A stretch of 58,068 nt of DNA. It comes from a virus. The notes beneath the pieces are model-generated. The model was not told the DNA's origin. It was given only the letters and a program-made list of their open reading frames with translations, and searched no databases. The position numbers were made by a program, and so were the translations under genes. The stretch's first letter is position 1, and each line of letters opens with the position of its first letter. The stretch is from IMG/VR virus record IMGVR_UViG_3300023176_002408, positions 1 to 58,068 of that record; one strand, 5' to 3'. This document shows, piece by piece, positions 46,248 to 56,517 of this stretch.

Positions 46248-48761
46248 TTAAACAATAGTTAAATTACCAAGCATGGCTGAGTGAAGTGTACATTGATATA
46301 CTAGTGCTGTATCACTTGGTTCATGTGGTACTTCAAATATTTGTGTTCCTGTTTGCGATCCGCTTACTCCTTCACTAAATGTACTACCACCATCTTCTGT
46401 TCTAATTGCAAATGGATGTGAAGAACCTGTTGTATTTTTAAAGATATATGTTGCACCTCTGTAAAGTGTTAGATTCGGATTATCAGTTGTGTTGCTTACA
46501 CCCGGACCTTCAAGTCTATAAGCAGTTGTACCACTGTTTGTAACTGTATAATGATAAACTGGTCCGCCAACAGCAACCCAGTTAGTGCCATTGTAATATG
46601 TCATGTCACCTTCACTAGGACCAGTAACAACAACACCGCCTGCAATCGCGGCATTAACTGTAATATTACCTTCAGCGTCACTAGTTGTTGAAACGTTGTT
46701 ACCACCAATAATTTTAATGCTTTCTTTATTTTCAACAGTACGCATTGTTGAATCATCTGCGCCAATAAAGAATGAATATGGTTGAGTTACTCCTTCAAAT
46801 TGGGAACCGTTCCACCATTGAATTTCACCAACTGATGAGTTATAAATTATATCACCTTTTTGTCCTACAAGAAGGTTAACACCGTCAGTATCAAAAATAC
46901 CTAATCTTAATGGTGCTCTTTGAATTACAACAGCATTCGCGGCATCTAGTATCAAGTTACTTGCACTTGTTAATGTTGGAATACCTGTGCTTGATGAAAC
47001 AATCTCATCTGCTGAAATTTGTGTAGCATTAATATTTGTAACTGCAAGTGTGTTAGTGTTTGCATCAAATGTGAAGTCTGCATCACCTGCTAACGATCCG
47101 CCATCATTATATTGTACTGTTCCACTAATACCACCCGGAGTGCTTCCACCTCCTCCAGTTGATGTAATTGTAATGCTATCTGCAACATTATCAGTTGTTA
47201 GTGTAATTCCAGAACCTGCAACAAGTGTTAGTGTATCACTAATAGAATCTGCGGAAACTGTGTTTTGTCCTGCAACAGCAAAATTAACAAACGTATTTGT
47301 GCTTGAACTTACTGAAGTCCAAGATAATGTTCCGCTACCGTCTGTTACTAAAACTTGTCCGTTAAGTCCATCACCATTTGGTAAAATAAATGTTGTATTA
47401 CCACTTAGTGTTGCCGGTGCTCTAAACGCTGAGTAGTTTTGATTATCACCAGCATAATATCTTACTTCACCTGCACTTGAAAGTTTAACATTATCATTAA
47501 ATGTTACTTCGTTACTAGTACCACTTACATTTCCGTTTACAGTAATATTTGTGGTAGTAAATGTTGTTGATGTTAGTACCTGTGTTGCAAGTGTGTTTGT
47601 ACTAGGATTATATGTAATACCTGCGTCAGTATGTAATGTTTGCCCACCTGCACTACCTTGTGAAACAAAAGTTATAAACTGTGAAGTTGCAGTAGCATCA
47701 AACTGTGTGCTTACAGTTGCCGCATCTAAGTTGTTTAGTGGTCTTGGTCTCCACTCACTATTACCGCCATTCCAACTTAATACATAATTGTCTTGTGGAG
47801 CAACAGTAATAACGTTTACATCATCTAAGTCACCAAGTTCTGCAATAGAACTAGAAACTGTACCCGGTTGCCATCTTTGATTTAAGTTACTCCAGATAAG
47901 TGCTTGTCCGTTGTTTGGACTTGCCGCATCTACATCTGTTAAATCATCTAATGCACCAACAGTAATTGTAACATTACCTTGTCCATCAGTTGTAGTAGTA
48001 ATACCAGTACCACCTAAGAAACTAATTGTTTCATTGCTCGAAACTGTTTTTGCTTGTCCGTCATCACCAGCAGTTGACCAACCAGCAAACGCTGAGGATT
48101 CATTTTGTAAAGGAACCCAAGAACCGCTGTGTGCAAAATATCCTTTGCCTGTTGCGTGTACATGAGCAAACATACCGTGGTATGTACTTGCATCTGGTAA
48201 ATCTGCTTCTTCTGCAAATACGTTTGAGAAATAAACTTTACCAGTTGAATTAATATCTAGTTCAGTTGTATTACCTCTGCTTAAAATACTGTTTAGTGTA
48301 TCTGCTTCTGTAACAACGTTAGTTAATTTAAAGTTTCCTGAAGCATGATCGTAGTATAAAACTTTTCCATCATCTGTTGCACTAACATTATCAACATTAG
48401 ATAAACTTGATAACGTAGTACCTTGGATCCGAGCATCAACTCTAGCAGTTGAAAAATATAAGTTTGACAAGCCTTCATTAACTTGATCAGTAGTTGTACC
48501 AGCCGCTAAAAATCCTGTGTCGTTTGCAAACGCACTTAACGCTGTTGGTACAGTAGGAATAATTGGTTTGTTAGTAAGATCGTTATAGTCACCACTAAAT
48601 GGATTGTTAAACGAAACTCCGTTAATTGTTACGTCAGTTGCATTAATTGATCCAACGTTAGTAACACCAGCACCACCTAGATCTAAATTATCACCTACCG
48701 GTAGTTCTTTAATTTTATTGTCATCGAGCGTGTCGACTATAAGTGGTATTCTATTTGCCAT
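46248..48761 (-). CDS. Tail fibre with C-terminal cupredoxin-like domain
   Basis: 837 aa. Starts with PLIVDTLDDNKIKELPVGDN and Asn/Thr/Gly-rich beta repeats (SGDYNDLTNKP; GLSNLYFSTARVDARI; LDDLTDVDAASPNNGQALIW) that form a fibre shaft. The last about 105 residues are a cupredoxin-like unit: NLTLYRGATYIFKNTTGSSH (H782), then a gap, and LVYQCTLHSAMLGNLTIV with C824, H827, M830. These are the four type-1 copper ligands in the right order. Copper binding is inferred. Late octamer at 48780. Confidence 0.75.
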   Translation of the reverse strand: MANRIPLIVDTLDDNKIKELPVGDNLDLGGAGVTNVGSINATDVTINGVSFNNPFSGDYNDLTNKPIIPTVPTALSAFANDTGFLAAGTTTDQVNEGLSNLYFSTARVDARIQGTTLSSLSNVDNVSATDDGKVLYYDHASGNFKLTNVVTEADTLNSILSRGNTTELDINSTGKVYFSNVFAEEADLPDASTYHGMFAHVHATGKGYFAHSGSWVPLQNESSAFAGWSTAGDDGQAKTVSSNETISFLGGTGITTTTDGQGNVTITVGALDDLTDVDAASPNNGQALIWSNLNQRWQPGTVSSSIAELGDLDDVNVITVAPQDNYVLSWNGGNSEWRPRPLNNLDAATVSTQFDATATSQFITFVSQGSAGGQTLHTDAGITYNPSTNTLATQVLTSTTFTTTNITVNGNVSGTSNEVTFNDNVKLSSAGEVRYYAGDNQNYSAFRAPATLSGNTTFILPNGDGLNGQVLVTDGSGTLSWTSVSSSTNTFVNFAVAGQNTVSADSISDTLTLVAGSGITLTTDNVADSITITSTGGGGSTPGGISGTVQYNDGGSLAGDADFTFDANTNTLAVTNINATQISADEIVSSSTGIPTLTSASNLILDAANAVVIQRAPLRLGIFDTDGVNLLVGQKGDIIYNSSVGEIQWWNGSQFEGVTQPYSFFIGADDSTMRTVENKESIKIIGGNNVSTTSDAEGNITVNAAIAGGVVVTGPSEGDMTYYNGTNWVAVGGPVYHYTVTNSGTTAYRLEGPGVSNTTDNPNLTLYRGATYIFKNTTGSSHPFAIRTEDGGSTFSEGVSGSQTGTQIFEVPHEPSDTALVYQCTLHSAMLGNLTIV

Positions 48762-48779
48762 TATGTTTTCCTATACTCA

Positions 48780-48787
48780 TATTTATT
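48780..48787 (-). promoter_or_regulatory. Late promoter octamer AATAAATA
   Basis: 18 bases before the ATG at 48761, with AGGAAAA in the leader; overlaps the end of the gene at 48788. Confidence 0.55.
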
Positions 48788-49636
48788 TTATACTGCATTT
48801 GCAATTTCTCTCCAAGCACCATTTAAGTAAACTACCATAGTTTGAACACCATTAGTCATTGGATCCCAACCACTGCCGTCTGCTATTGCTACCATACCGT
48901 CTGCTGGTGATGTCGGAGCCGATGTTAGTACAGATAGTTTTGCTAATCCAGTTATGGAAACACCATATGATACAGTATCTAATTTAACATTATTTTGATA
49001 ACGTAATTCTACACCTTGACCAACAAGAAATCTTGCAAGTGTTCCACCACTTGTTCCATCAATAACAAAAGAATCTGGTGTTCTAACATATATAAATCCT
49101 CGTGAGTTCTGTAATCTTGCATTTGCTCCGTCATGATAAAAATCTAAGTCACTATCCGTTCCTAAAAACAAATGATCGCTATCTTGAAATATAATGTCAT
49201 TTCCATTGGTATCTAAGTTTCCACCAAGTTGTGGGGTTGTGTCTGAACTTAATTCTACAGTTGTTAAATAATCAGTCCCTGCAACCGCCTGTGAAATATT
49301 ACCAGCACCGTCTGCTTTTACTAATCCGTTAATAGCACCTACAACTGGATCTGTTTCTACAACACTAATACCTGTTAGTGCTGAACCATCTATTGCAGGT
49401 AAAGCACCTGATAAGTTTGCCGCTGGAATCTTAGCATTGATAGCATCTACAAGTAGTGTACTATCTTCTGCAAAAACATTTCCGCTAACATCTGTTGCAA
49501 CGTGTCCATCTTCAAGTGCTGTAAGTTTTGTATAAACTTCTGTAAAGTTAGTGTTTACTTTATTAAAGGCAACTCTAATTGGATCGCCATCACCCTTATT
49601 TGCACTTGACCCAATGTTTATAGTTAGTTGTGCCAT
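48788..49636 (-). CDS. Fibre-like protein with INIG/NF N-terminal module
   Basis: 282 aa. LTINIGSSANKGDGDPIRVA, then FNKVNTNFTEVYTKL, is the shared module. A middle beta-shaft (LSSDTTPQLGGNLDTNGNDI and FQDSDHLFLGTDSDLDFYHD, two consecutive typical fibre repeats) and a C-terminal tip (DGMVAIADGSGW; VVYLNGAWREIANA). Starts one base before the stop of the 2290-aa fibre gene. Likely part of the same fibre assembly. Confidence 0.78.
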   Translation of the reverse strand: MAQLTINIGSSANKGDGDPIRVAFNKVNTNFTEVYTKLTALEDGHVATDVSGNVFAEDSTLLVDAINAKIPAANLSGALPAIDGSALTGISVVETDPVVGAINGLVKADGAGNISQAVAGTDYLTTVELSSDTTPQLGGNLDTNGNDIIFQDSDHLFLGTDSDLDFYHDGANARLQNSRGFIYVRTPDSFVIDGTSGGTLARFLVGQGVELRYQNNVKLDTVSYGVSITGLAKLSVLTSAPTSPADGMVAIADGSGWDPMTNGVQTMVVYLNGAWREIANAV

Positions 49637-52600
49637 TATACTCTCCCTACCACTGCTTCAATTACGCCATGTCCGGGATCGTCTTTGGCTTCTAGTGCTT
49701 TACCAATTACAGTACCTACCTTAGCATTATTGTTTGCTATTGCAAATCCTGGAATACTTGCTGAAACTAACAAGTCTCCTTTCTTAACAATACCAACAAC
49801 CTTAACTGGAGTACGTCCTTGTAAAGCAACCGCTGTAACATGATTACCTTCTAACTGGCTGTTCATTAAGTGTGCAGGATTTTCTGAAACAACGCCTGCC
49901 ACCCTTGTGTCGTCTTTCATCTTAGTAGTTGTAATTTCTTCTTCACCACCAAATATTAATACAGTACCTACTTCGTAATCTGCATCTGCTAGATAGTTCT
50001 CAGCCAAGTCAGCGTATCTTGCTTGTGTTGATGTTCCATCATAAACACCTGCGTAAAGTGTATTGTATCTTAATGAAGCAGTACCAATATTGTATGTGTT
50101 ATTCTGACTTGGTTCAAATCCTGATGTTGTAGTTCTAAGAACCATTTCACCATCGGAAATTAATCCAATTTGTCCTGCGGCAGTATAACCTGTATTAGCA
50201 CCAACTGATATACCTGTACTTGTTGCATCAAGTTCTCCTGGTGCTTCAATAAATGAACTGTGTATCCAATCTACAGCAAGTCTACTTTCACCTGCTAGTG
50301 CAGAGTTAGTTTGGAAGAATCCTTGTGTAACACCTGTGTTACCAATATTAACGCTTCCTGGAATTTCAACTGTTGGTGTAACTGTACCTGCTGATGAAAG
50401 GAATAATGCACCACCAGGTGTAGTAAATTGAATTTCAGTACCACTAGTATCTGCAATCAAGTAACCATCAATCTTAAGTCCTTGCATATCAGCATTACCT
50501 AAGTTGTCAGTTTTAATTAATGAATTAATTGCACCAGTTGTTGTAACATTCTCTTGTACACCGCCACCTTCGTTAACGATTGTAGTAAATGGAATTTCTG
50601 TAACATCACCTGAACTTGAATCACCACTTGCTCTACCTAGTGCAGTACCATCAGCAATATTAATAATTTTTCTGTAGTCTAATGCACCATTGTCAATAGT
50701 AATCCAGCCATTATCTGCTGTAAAGATATCACTATCGAAACTAGCAACACCTAGGTCATTTTGTGTAATGCCTGTTGCGTTTGCTCTTGTACTTGCATTG
50801 TTAAGAGCAAGTTTAGTTTGTTGAATACCTGCGGCAGAATTAACGTCTGCATCAATAATACTGTCTGGTGCAATTCTGTATTCTACAGTTGCTCCATTAG
50901 CATCTCTCGATACTACAATGTTAATATCACTTGCGGCATCTTCAACTAAGTTTGCCCATTCAAAGTGTGGACCGTCTTCCATCTGTGCCGAAACACCGCC
51001 GGTTGTTGTAATAATATCTTGAGTATTAAATGTTCCACTTGCAGGAGTGTAAACTAACAAGTTGTAATTAACACCACCTACTGTAACATTTTCTACTGTA
51101 AGAATTGTACCAGTAGCATTTGTAAAGTTACCTGTAATAACATCGCCTGCTTGGAAGTTACCACCAATTGCTGGTTGTGTGTAAATTCTATATTTGCCTG
51201 TTGAACCAATTAACTGATCAACATCTAAGTTGTTAAATTCAGTATCAACTAGTTCGCCAATTGTATCACCTTCTTTAATTAATCCATCAACATAAGATTT
51301 AGTTGCGGCATCCTGAGCACCTTGTGGATCACTTAGTGATTCAATTCTGTATCCACCAGCATTCAAGTTACCTGTCATTGATGTAGTACCATCACGTGCT
51401 AGTACACCTGGACCAATAATATTTGGATTTATATTTCCACCGTGGTCAAATCCTAAACGTCTAGTAACATAACCACGCACCGCTGATTCAACTGGAACTG
51501 TATCAGTTGAGTTGTCAGTCATGCCGTCATCGGCACTAAATTCTGCTACAACAACACCACGTTTAAATCCAATACCGTCCAAGTTACTCAATGCAATTGA
51601 AGCACTAAATGTAACTGTACCAGTACCTTGGTCAACTGTAAAGAATCTACCTACGCGGAAGAAACCATCTTGGTCAGTTGATACGTAGAAACATCTACCT
51701 TTATCTCTTTCATCAACTTCTCTGTCTTGGTCTTTAGGTTGTGTTGCTTCACCTAGTACAACGTTCGGGAAGTTAGAAGTATTATAACCACCAGTACCAA
51801 TATTTAGGAAGTCGTGTCCTGTTGCTCTACATAGTGAAATGTTAACAGTAATGTTACCACCTTCACCTGCGGCTAAACCTGCTCTTAGTGTTACGTTATT
51901 AGTTGCATTAACAACAGTACTGTTTAGACCTGTACCAGCATAACTAGCATTAACGTTTGTACCAGCAACATCAGTAATTTGAATAGTACCATAACCAACA
52001 CGTTGAGTATAATTTGTAATTTGATGTAGTTTACCATCCCAGGCAAAAATCATATCACCTGCGTTCAATCTATCAAGCACAGGTTGTGATAAGATACTAA
52101 CAACAGCAATAACAACGTCACCCTGTGTAGCACCCATTGTTGTTCCTACGCCTGCATAGGTATTAGTTGCGGCATTAGTATTATCAACAACTAGTTTAAT
52201 GTATTCATATGGCGAATCAAATCTAGTAATCTTTTCTGTTCCTGGTAATGCATTACCTAACGCATCTGTTGTTCCAAATGATAATGTTCTATAAACTTTA
52301 CCTGGGTTTTGGTCAAATATCAATGCTGAACTTGGTCTTGAACTTACTGACTCAACACCATCAATATGATGCGACAAGTTCATTCTAATCATACCAATTG
52401 AACCATCTACTGGAACTGCTTTAAGTCCTGTTGTACTTGTACTATCTGTACCAGTTGTAGCAAGGTTTAATCTATAAACTGTGCCGTCAATGTATGCACT
52501 AGATTCAATCTGTCCTGTGTTTTGTACAGTTGTAATTTCGTAACGTGTTGTTCCTAATTGTCCACCATGGTCAATTTCAACTTCTGAGTTTGCTAGTGGT

Positions 52601-55600
52601 ACAAATGGCAATTCGTACACATACATATAAAGTTGATCAAGAGCGTGTGTATAATCAGCACCGTCATCGTAAATTCTGATAGGACGTACCATGTCATGTT
52701 TAGTAGTAATAATGTCTGGTACTTCGTTTGGATCAGAGCCAGTTGCAACTAAACCGTATTCACCATATGCGTTAGAACCGTTTAGTGATCTAATTTCACC
52801 ACCTTTGTCTGCGTAGTAAGCCGCTTGACAGTAGTAAGTAAATTGTGATACAAGTTCTGATAAACCAGTGTTAGTAACAACAGTACCGTAACCTAAGTCG
52901 TTAACCTGTGTAAAGTCGTTTGCCAACATTGATCTATTACCTGGTGTTTGTAATACAATGTGTGTTGGTAGTGGTTCACTAAATCCTGCACCACTGTTTG
53001 ATGTTGGATCAAGTAATAGTGTAGCAGTACCTGCCTGCTGATCGTAATTTGTAAATGAGTTAACTTGGTAACGTTTACCTTGAATATAGAACGGACAAGG
53101 AACGTTTGGTTTCTTAATTCGTAAGCCTTCGCCTAATGCACTCTGTACGTTAATGCTGTATGCATTGTTAATGCCAGTTACAACAGTTCTCAAGTTACCA
53201 ACGAAACCGTCGATAAACATACCACCAGCAAACGTTTGTTTGTTTACTGATTTACTAAACGATGTACCAGTTTGCATATAAGGTGATTTAGTAAGCACAA
53301 TACCTTCTGGATCTAGTACTGCCATAAATCCACCGTGTCCAGTAACACTCATATTTCTTAAGATAGTTGTGTCGTTCATTAAGAACACATCCATCTCATC
53401 GTTGTTCTTAGGTGGATTATAATCACTATCAAATGCGTATAATATTGATGTAATAAAGTTACTTACGATTGTTTGTACTGCTGTCGAAGATGCAATAACA
53501 TTAGTATTGATGTAAGTTGCAATGTGTTGCATACCAGAACGACAGTCTGCGTCAATACCTGTTTGATTCCAGAACTTGCCTTGCATAGTAAGAACATTTT
53601 CTCTACCACCTTTGCGTAAGTCTGCAACAATAGCATCAACAATGTACCCTGTATCTCTTCTGCTCTTTGTTTCTTCAGTACCTGTTAGAACTCCAAGTGC
53701 ATTAATGTGTGTAACAACAGCGTCTTGGATATCTGATTTTGCTTCTGCAATAGCACTTGCTTCTGTATTATATCCGCCAGCATTAGTATATGAAGGACCA
53801 ATGTCTGTTACAGAAGTATGATCTCTTAAGTAATGATAACCATAACTAGTTGAATCGAGTGCAGGTAAAACAGATAGACCATTTTGAATAACATTACTAA
53901 TGATACCCATTAATGTATCTACTTGTGTAGACGCCGCCGCTTCGCCGTTTGTACCAGAAATTGTTTGTGTAGTTTTAGACTGTAAAGATCCGTATGCAGT
54001 ATTTGTTAAAATATAATCTGTTACTAAATCTCTTGTAAAGTCAATTGCCGCCGCAGTTTGCCCTTCTTGTCCATTAATTAAACTTGAAGTACCTTCATAA
54101 TAGCGTGAAGCATTAAAATGTGTCTTTTCATTTCCACCCCATTTTAGATCATAAATGATACCATCTAAAATAAGTCCTGTATCTCTTTCACATTTCTGTG
54201 CATCGTACGTAAACCCTGACCAAATTCCTGTGTTTAAAGATATTTGGTAATTAATCCAAGCAATAGTTTCGTCTTTAATATATTCTTTATTATCTTCTAA
54301 TAGTGAAATAGCATCTGGATTGTAAGATGCTTTTAAATCCAATCCGTCAAACTCGGGCTCTCTATAGAAGTATGTTTCTGCCCAACGTGACTGTGAAACA
54401 CCATCTTTTGGTTTAACAATAACACGTCTAAATTCGTCACCTTTTAGTGAAACACCTACTGGAACTTTAATTGGGAAGTGTTCAAAGTAAGTTCCACTTT
54501 CAATGTGGATACTAATATTCTTAATTGTTAATCTACTGCCATATTGTAATTCTTCACCAACAACAAATTCTTTTGGTTCTAATAATTCAAGTTCAATAAT
54601 ATCAGCAACACCAACATCACCGTCTCTGTCAACAGACACAATTCTACCAACTGCACCTGACTGCTTACCAATAATAAGTTTACCTGGAATTAAGTCTTGG
54701 TTTGTAACAACGTTTTGATCAACATAACCTTGTCCGCCATGTGAAATGTGTATTGTCCAAGTACTACCTTCAACAAGTTGTGGAGCCGCTGTTTTATAAT
54801 CAGGACCAACAATAATAGTTTTAATAATATCCCATTTAGCACCAACTGATGTTTGACCAACTAGATCGACAGTTTGGTTAGTGTCAACTTGTTGTGTATA
54901 TGTAGATTGGTAAAGATTTGTTTCTAGTGTATTAGTAATAATTTTTGCGTGTAACTGTTTTGCAAAGTTAAGAGAAGCAATAGTTTCTGTTAACTGAGTT
55001 CTTCTTGCAATTTGACCACTTGCTGAACTGTAGTATCTTAAACCAGCATTTCTACTGTGGTAGTTTGCAAGTGTGCTATCAAGAACATCAAGAACAATAC
55101 CATCTGCAATAAGTCCTAGGTCTCTGCGGCATAGTTCTCTATCATATAACAACGATGGATATGTTTCATCGAGATATGCAATAGTTTCTTCAATTAAGAA
55201 TTTTCTGTTTAGGTCTGTTAGAATTTTAACTTCTTCGTAACCGCTTGATGTAGTAACACCCGAATCTGTAACAAGACTTTTTCCTGCACCATTATTGTAT
55301 GTAATGTCTTGTACATATGGTCCAACGCCCAATGGTGAAGTATCAATAATTTCTTCTGCTTTAGCACAGGCCGCCGCCAGTGTTTTGTAAGCATAGTTCC
55401 ATGCTCTACCTTCTTGACCAACTGGAACATTAGCCATGCTGTCGTCACCACTTGTTGCAACATATAAATTAGCAACGGATGGAAACGCACTATTGTCTAC
55501 ATAAAGTTTTGTAGCCGCTTGTAAATCTGTTTCACCATTTGGTGTACCTGCACCTGCAAATGAACCTGGATGATCATGTAATGTTAATGCACCAACCATT

Positions 55601-56508
55601 GTGTCGCCTTGTCTACGAACAACACTTTGTCTTGGCATTGCTTCTGTACTAATAAAGAAGCCTTGTAAACTTGAATCATACTCGGCATCAGTCATTGACT
55701 GCGTACCAGTACCTGTTCCTGTAGTTAAACTAATTTTAACTCTAGTTTCGTCGTCGTTATTTTGTGCTTCATCAAGAGTTGTATGAACACTTAATTGTGT
55801 GTCACTTACAAAGCGTAAGTAATATGTATTACCACTAACTAAACCAGTTGCATCAGTTCCTGTTGAATTATACTTGTATGCAATACCATTTGATGTAGAA
55901 GTAAATCCGTGTCCACCATTAACAACAATATTACCATTTGCGTAACTGCTAATTACAAAAGTATAACTTGAAGCATCGGCAGGCTCTGTACGTACACGAA
56001 CTTGTCCTTCAGCACCTGGTGACCCAGCACTTCTTAAAAATCTACTATCTGCATACCCTTTGGTAATTACAAGATCATCAATATCAAAGTTAGTACCATG
56101 TGCAGAGTTTAACGAGTTTACAGCGGCTTGTGAAACTGCCGCGTTAGCAATAGCCTGGTTTGCCGCATTTAGAGGACCACCTAAACTTGGAACACCGTCT
56201 GTACTAACAACTGAACTTGTATTTGAAATAACAATCTGTTCTGGACTTGTTGTTTGGATTGTCATACCTTGGCCAGCAACCAAAGTCTTCATTTCAATTG
56301 CACTACCTTGTGCGTTTGCCATTGGTACTGTATATGGTGTTAATACTGACGGAACATCACTTAAACTTGTAAAGTTAATTTGTCCACCGATACCAAATAC
56401 TGCGTATAGTTCTGTAAAGTTTTCGTTTACTTTATTAAACGCTTCACGTATCGCGTCACCGGTATTATCGTTACCCTCTGTACCAATGTTAATAATCTGT
56501 TTTGCCAT
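49636..56508 (-). CDS. Giant tail fibre protein (2290 aa)
   Basis: The N-terminus IINIGTEGNDNTGDAIREAF plus KVNENFTELY is the shared module. A segment at about 343-390 (VANLYVATSGDDSM ... AYKTLAAACAKAEE) and 663-702 (IKNISIHIESGTYFEHFPIK) suggests a parallel beta-helix. Three copies of an RD(L/T)G(L/Y)I-D-I--D-- module occur (about 462, 775 and 950). A TKSYVDG spacer and ENVTVGG repeats form the distal shaft. The C-terminal 150 residues (YADLAENYLADADYEVGTVL, VAGVVSENPAHLMNS, TPVKVVGIVKKGDLLVSA) form a conserved fibre end domain. Receptor-binding adhesin. Confidence 0.85.
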   Translation of the reverse strand: MAKQIINIGTEGNDNTGDAIREAFNKVNENFTELYAVFGIGGQINFTSLSDVPSVLTPYTVPMANAQGSAIEMKTLVAGQGMTIQTTSPEQIVISNTSSVVSTDGVPSLGGPLNAANQAIANAAVSQAAVNSLNSAHGTNFDIDDLVITKGYADSRFLRSAGSPGAEGQVRVRTEPADASSYTFVISSYANGNIVVNGGHGFTSTSNGIAYKYNSTGTDATGLVSGNTYYLRFVSDTQLSVHTTLDEAQNNDDETRVKISLTTGTGTGTQSMTDAEYDSSLQGFFISTEAMPRQSVVRRQGDTMVGALTLHDHPGSFAGAGTPNGETDLQAATKLYVDNSAFPSVANLYVATSGDDSMANVPVGQEGRAWNYAYKTLAAACAKAEEIIDTSPLGVGPYVQDITYNNGAGKSLVTDSGVTTSSGYEEVKILTDLNRKFLIEETIAYLDETYPSLLYDRELCRRDLGLIADGIVLDVLDSTLANYHSRNAGLRYYSSASGQIARRTQLTETIASLNFAKQLHAKIITNTLETNLYQSTYTQQVDTNQTVDLVGQTSVGAKWDIIKTIIVGPDYKTAAPQLVEGSTWTIHISHGGQGYVDQNVVTNQDLIPGKLIIGKQSGAVGRIVSVDRDGDVGVADIIELELLEPKEFVVGEELQYGSRLTIKNISIHIESGTYFEHFPIKVPVGVSLKGDEFRRVIVKPKDGVSQSRWAETYFYREPEFDGLDLKASYNPDAISLLEDNKEYIKDETIAWINYQISLNTGIWSGFTYDAQKCERDTGLILDGIIYDLKWGGNEKTHFNASRYYEGTSSLINGQEGQTAAAIDFTRDLVTDYILTNTAYGSLQSKTTQTISGTNGEAAASTQVDTLMGIISNVIQNGLSVLPALDSTSYGYHYLRDHTSVTDIGPSYTNAGGYNTEASAIAEAKSDIQDAVVTHINALGVLTGTEETKSRRDTGYIVDAIVADLRKGGRENVLTMQGKFWNQTGIDADCRSGMQHIATYINTNVIASSTAVQTIVSNFITSILYAFDSDYNPPKNNDEMDVFLMNDTTILRNMSVTGHGGFMAVLDPEGIVLTKSPYMQTGTSFSKSVNKQTFAGGMFIDGFVGNLRTVVTGINNAYSINVQSALGEGLRIKKPNVPCPFYIQGKRYQVNSFTNYDQQAGTATLLLDPTSNSGAGFSEPLPTHIVLQTPGNRSMLANDFTQVNDLGYGTVVTNTGLSELVSQFTYYCQAAYYADKGGEIRSLNGSNAYGEYGLVATGSDPNEVPDIITTKHDMVRPIRIYDDGADYTHALDQLYMYVYELPFVPLANSEVEIDHGGQLGTTRYEITTVQNTGQIESSAYIDGTVYRLNLATTGTDSTSTTGLKAVPVDGSIGMIRMNLSHHIDGVESVSSRPSSALIFDQNPGKVYRTLSFGTTDALGNALPGTEKITRFDSPYEYIKLVVDNTNAATNTYAGVGTTMGATQGDVVIAVVSILSQPVLDRLNAGDMIFAWDGKLHQITNYTQRVGYGTIQITDVAGTNVNASYAGTGLNSTVVNATNNVTLRAGLAAGEGGNITVNISLCRATGHDFLNIGTGGYNTSNFPNVVLGEATQPKDQDREVDERDKGRCFYVSTDQDGFFRVGRFFTVDQGTGTVTFSASIALSNLDGIGFKRGVVVAEFSADDGMTDNSTDTVPVESAVRGYVTRRLGFDHGGNINPNIIGPGVLARDGTTSMTGNLNAGGYRIESLSDPQGAQDAATKSYVDGLIKEGDTIGELVDTEFNNLDVDQLIGSTGKYRIYTQPAIGGNFQAGDVITGNFTNATGTILTVENVTVGGVNYNLLVYTPASGTFNTQDIITTTGGVSAQMEDGPHFEWANLVEDAASDINIVVSRDANGATVEYRIAPDSIIDADVNSAAGIQQTKLALNNASTRANATGITQNDLGVASFDSDIFTADNGWITIDNGALDYRKIINIADGTALGRASGDSSSGDVTEIPFTTIVNEGGGVQENVTTTGAINSLIKTDNLGNADMQGLKIDGYLIADTSGTEIQFTTPGGALFLSSAGTVTPTVEIPGSVNIGNTGVTQGFFQTNSALAGESRLAVDWIHSSFIEAPGELDATSTGISVGANTGYTAAGQIGLISDGEMVLRTTTSGFEPSQNNTYNIGTASLRYNTLYAGVYDGTSTQARYADLAENYLADADYEVGTVLIFGGEEEITTTKMKDDTRVAGVVSENPAHLMNSQLEGNHVTAVALQGRTPVKVVGIVKKGDLLVSASIPGFAIANNNAKVGTVIGKALEAKDDPGHGVIEAVVGRV

Positions 56509-56517
56509 TTGCTATTC

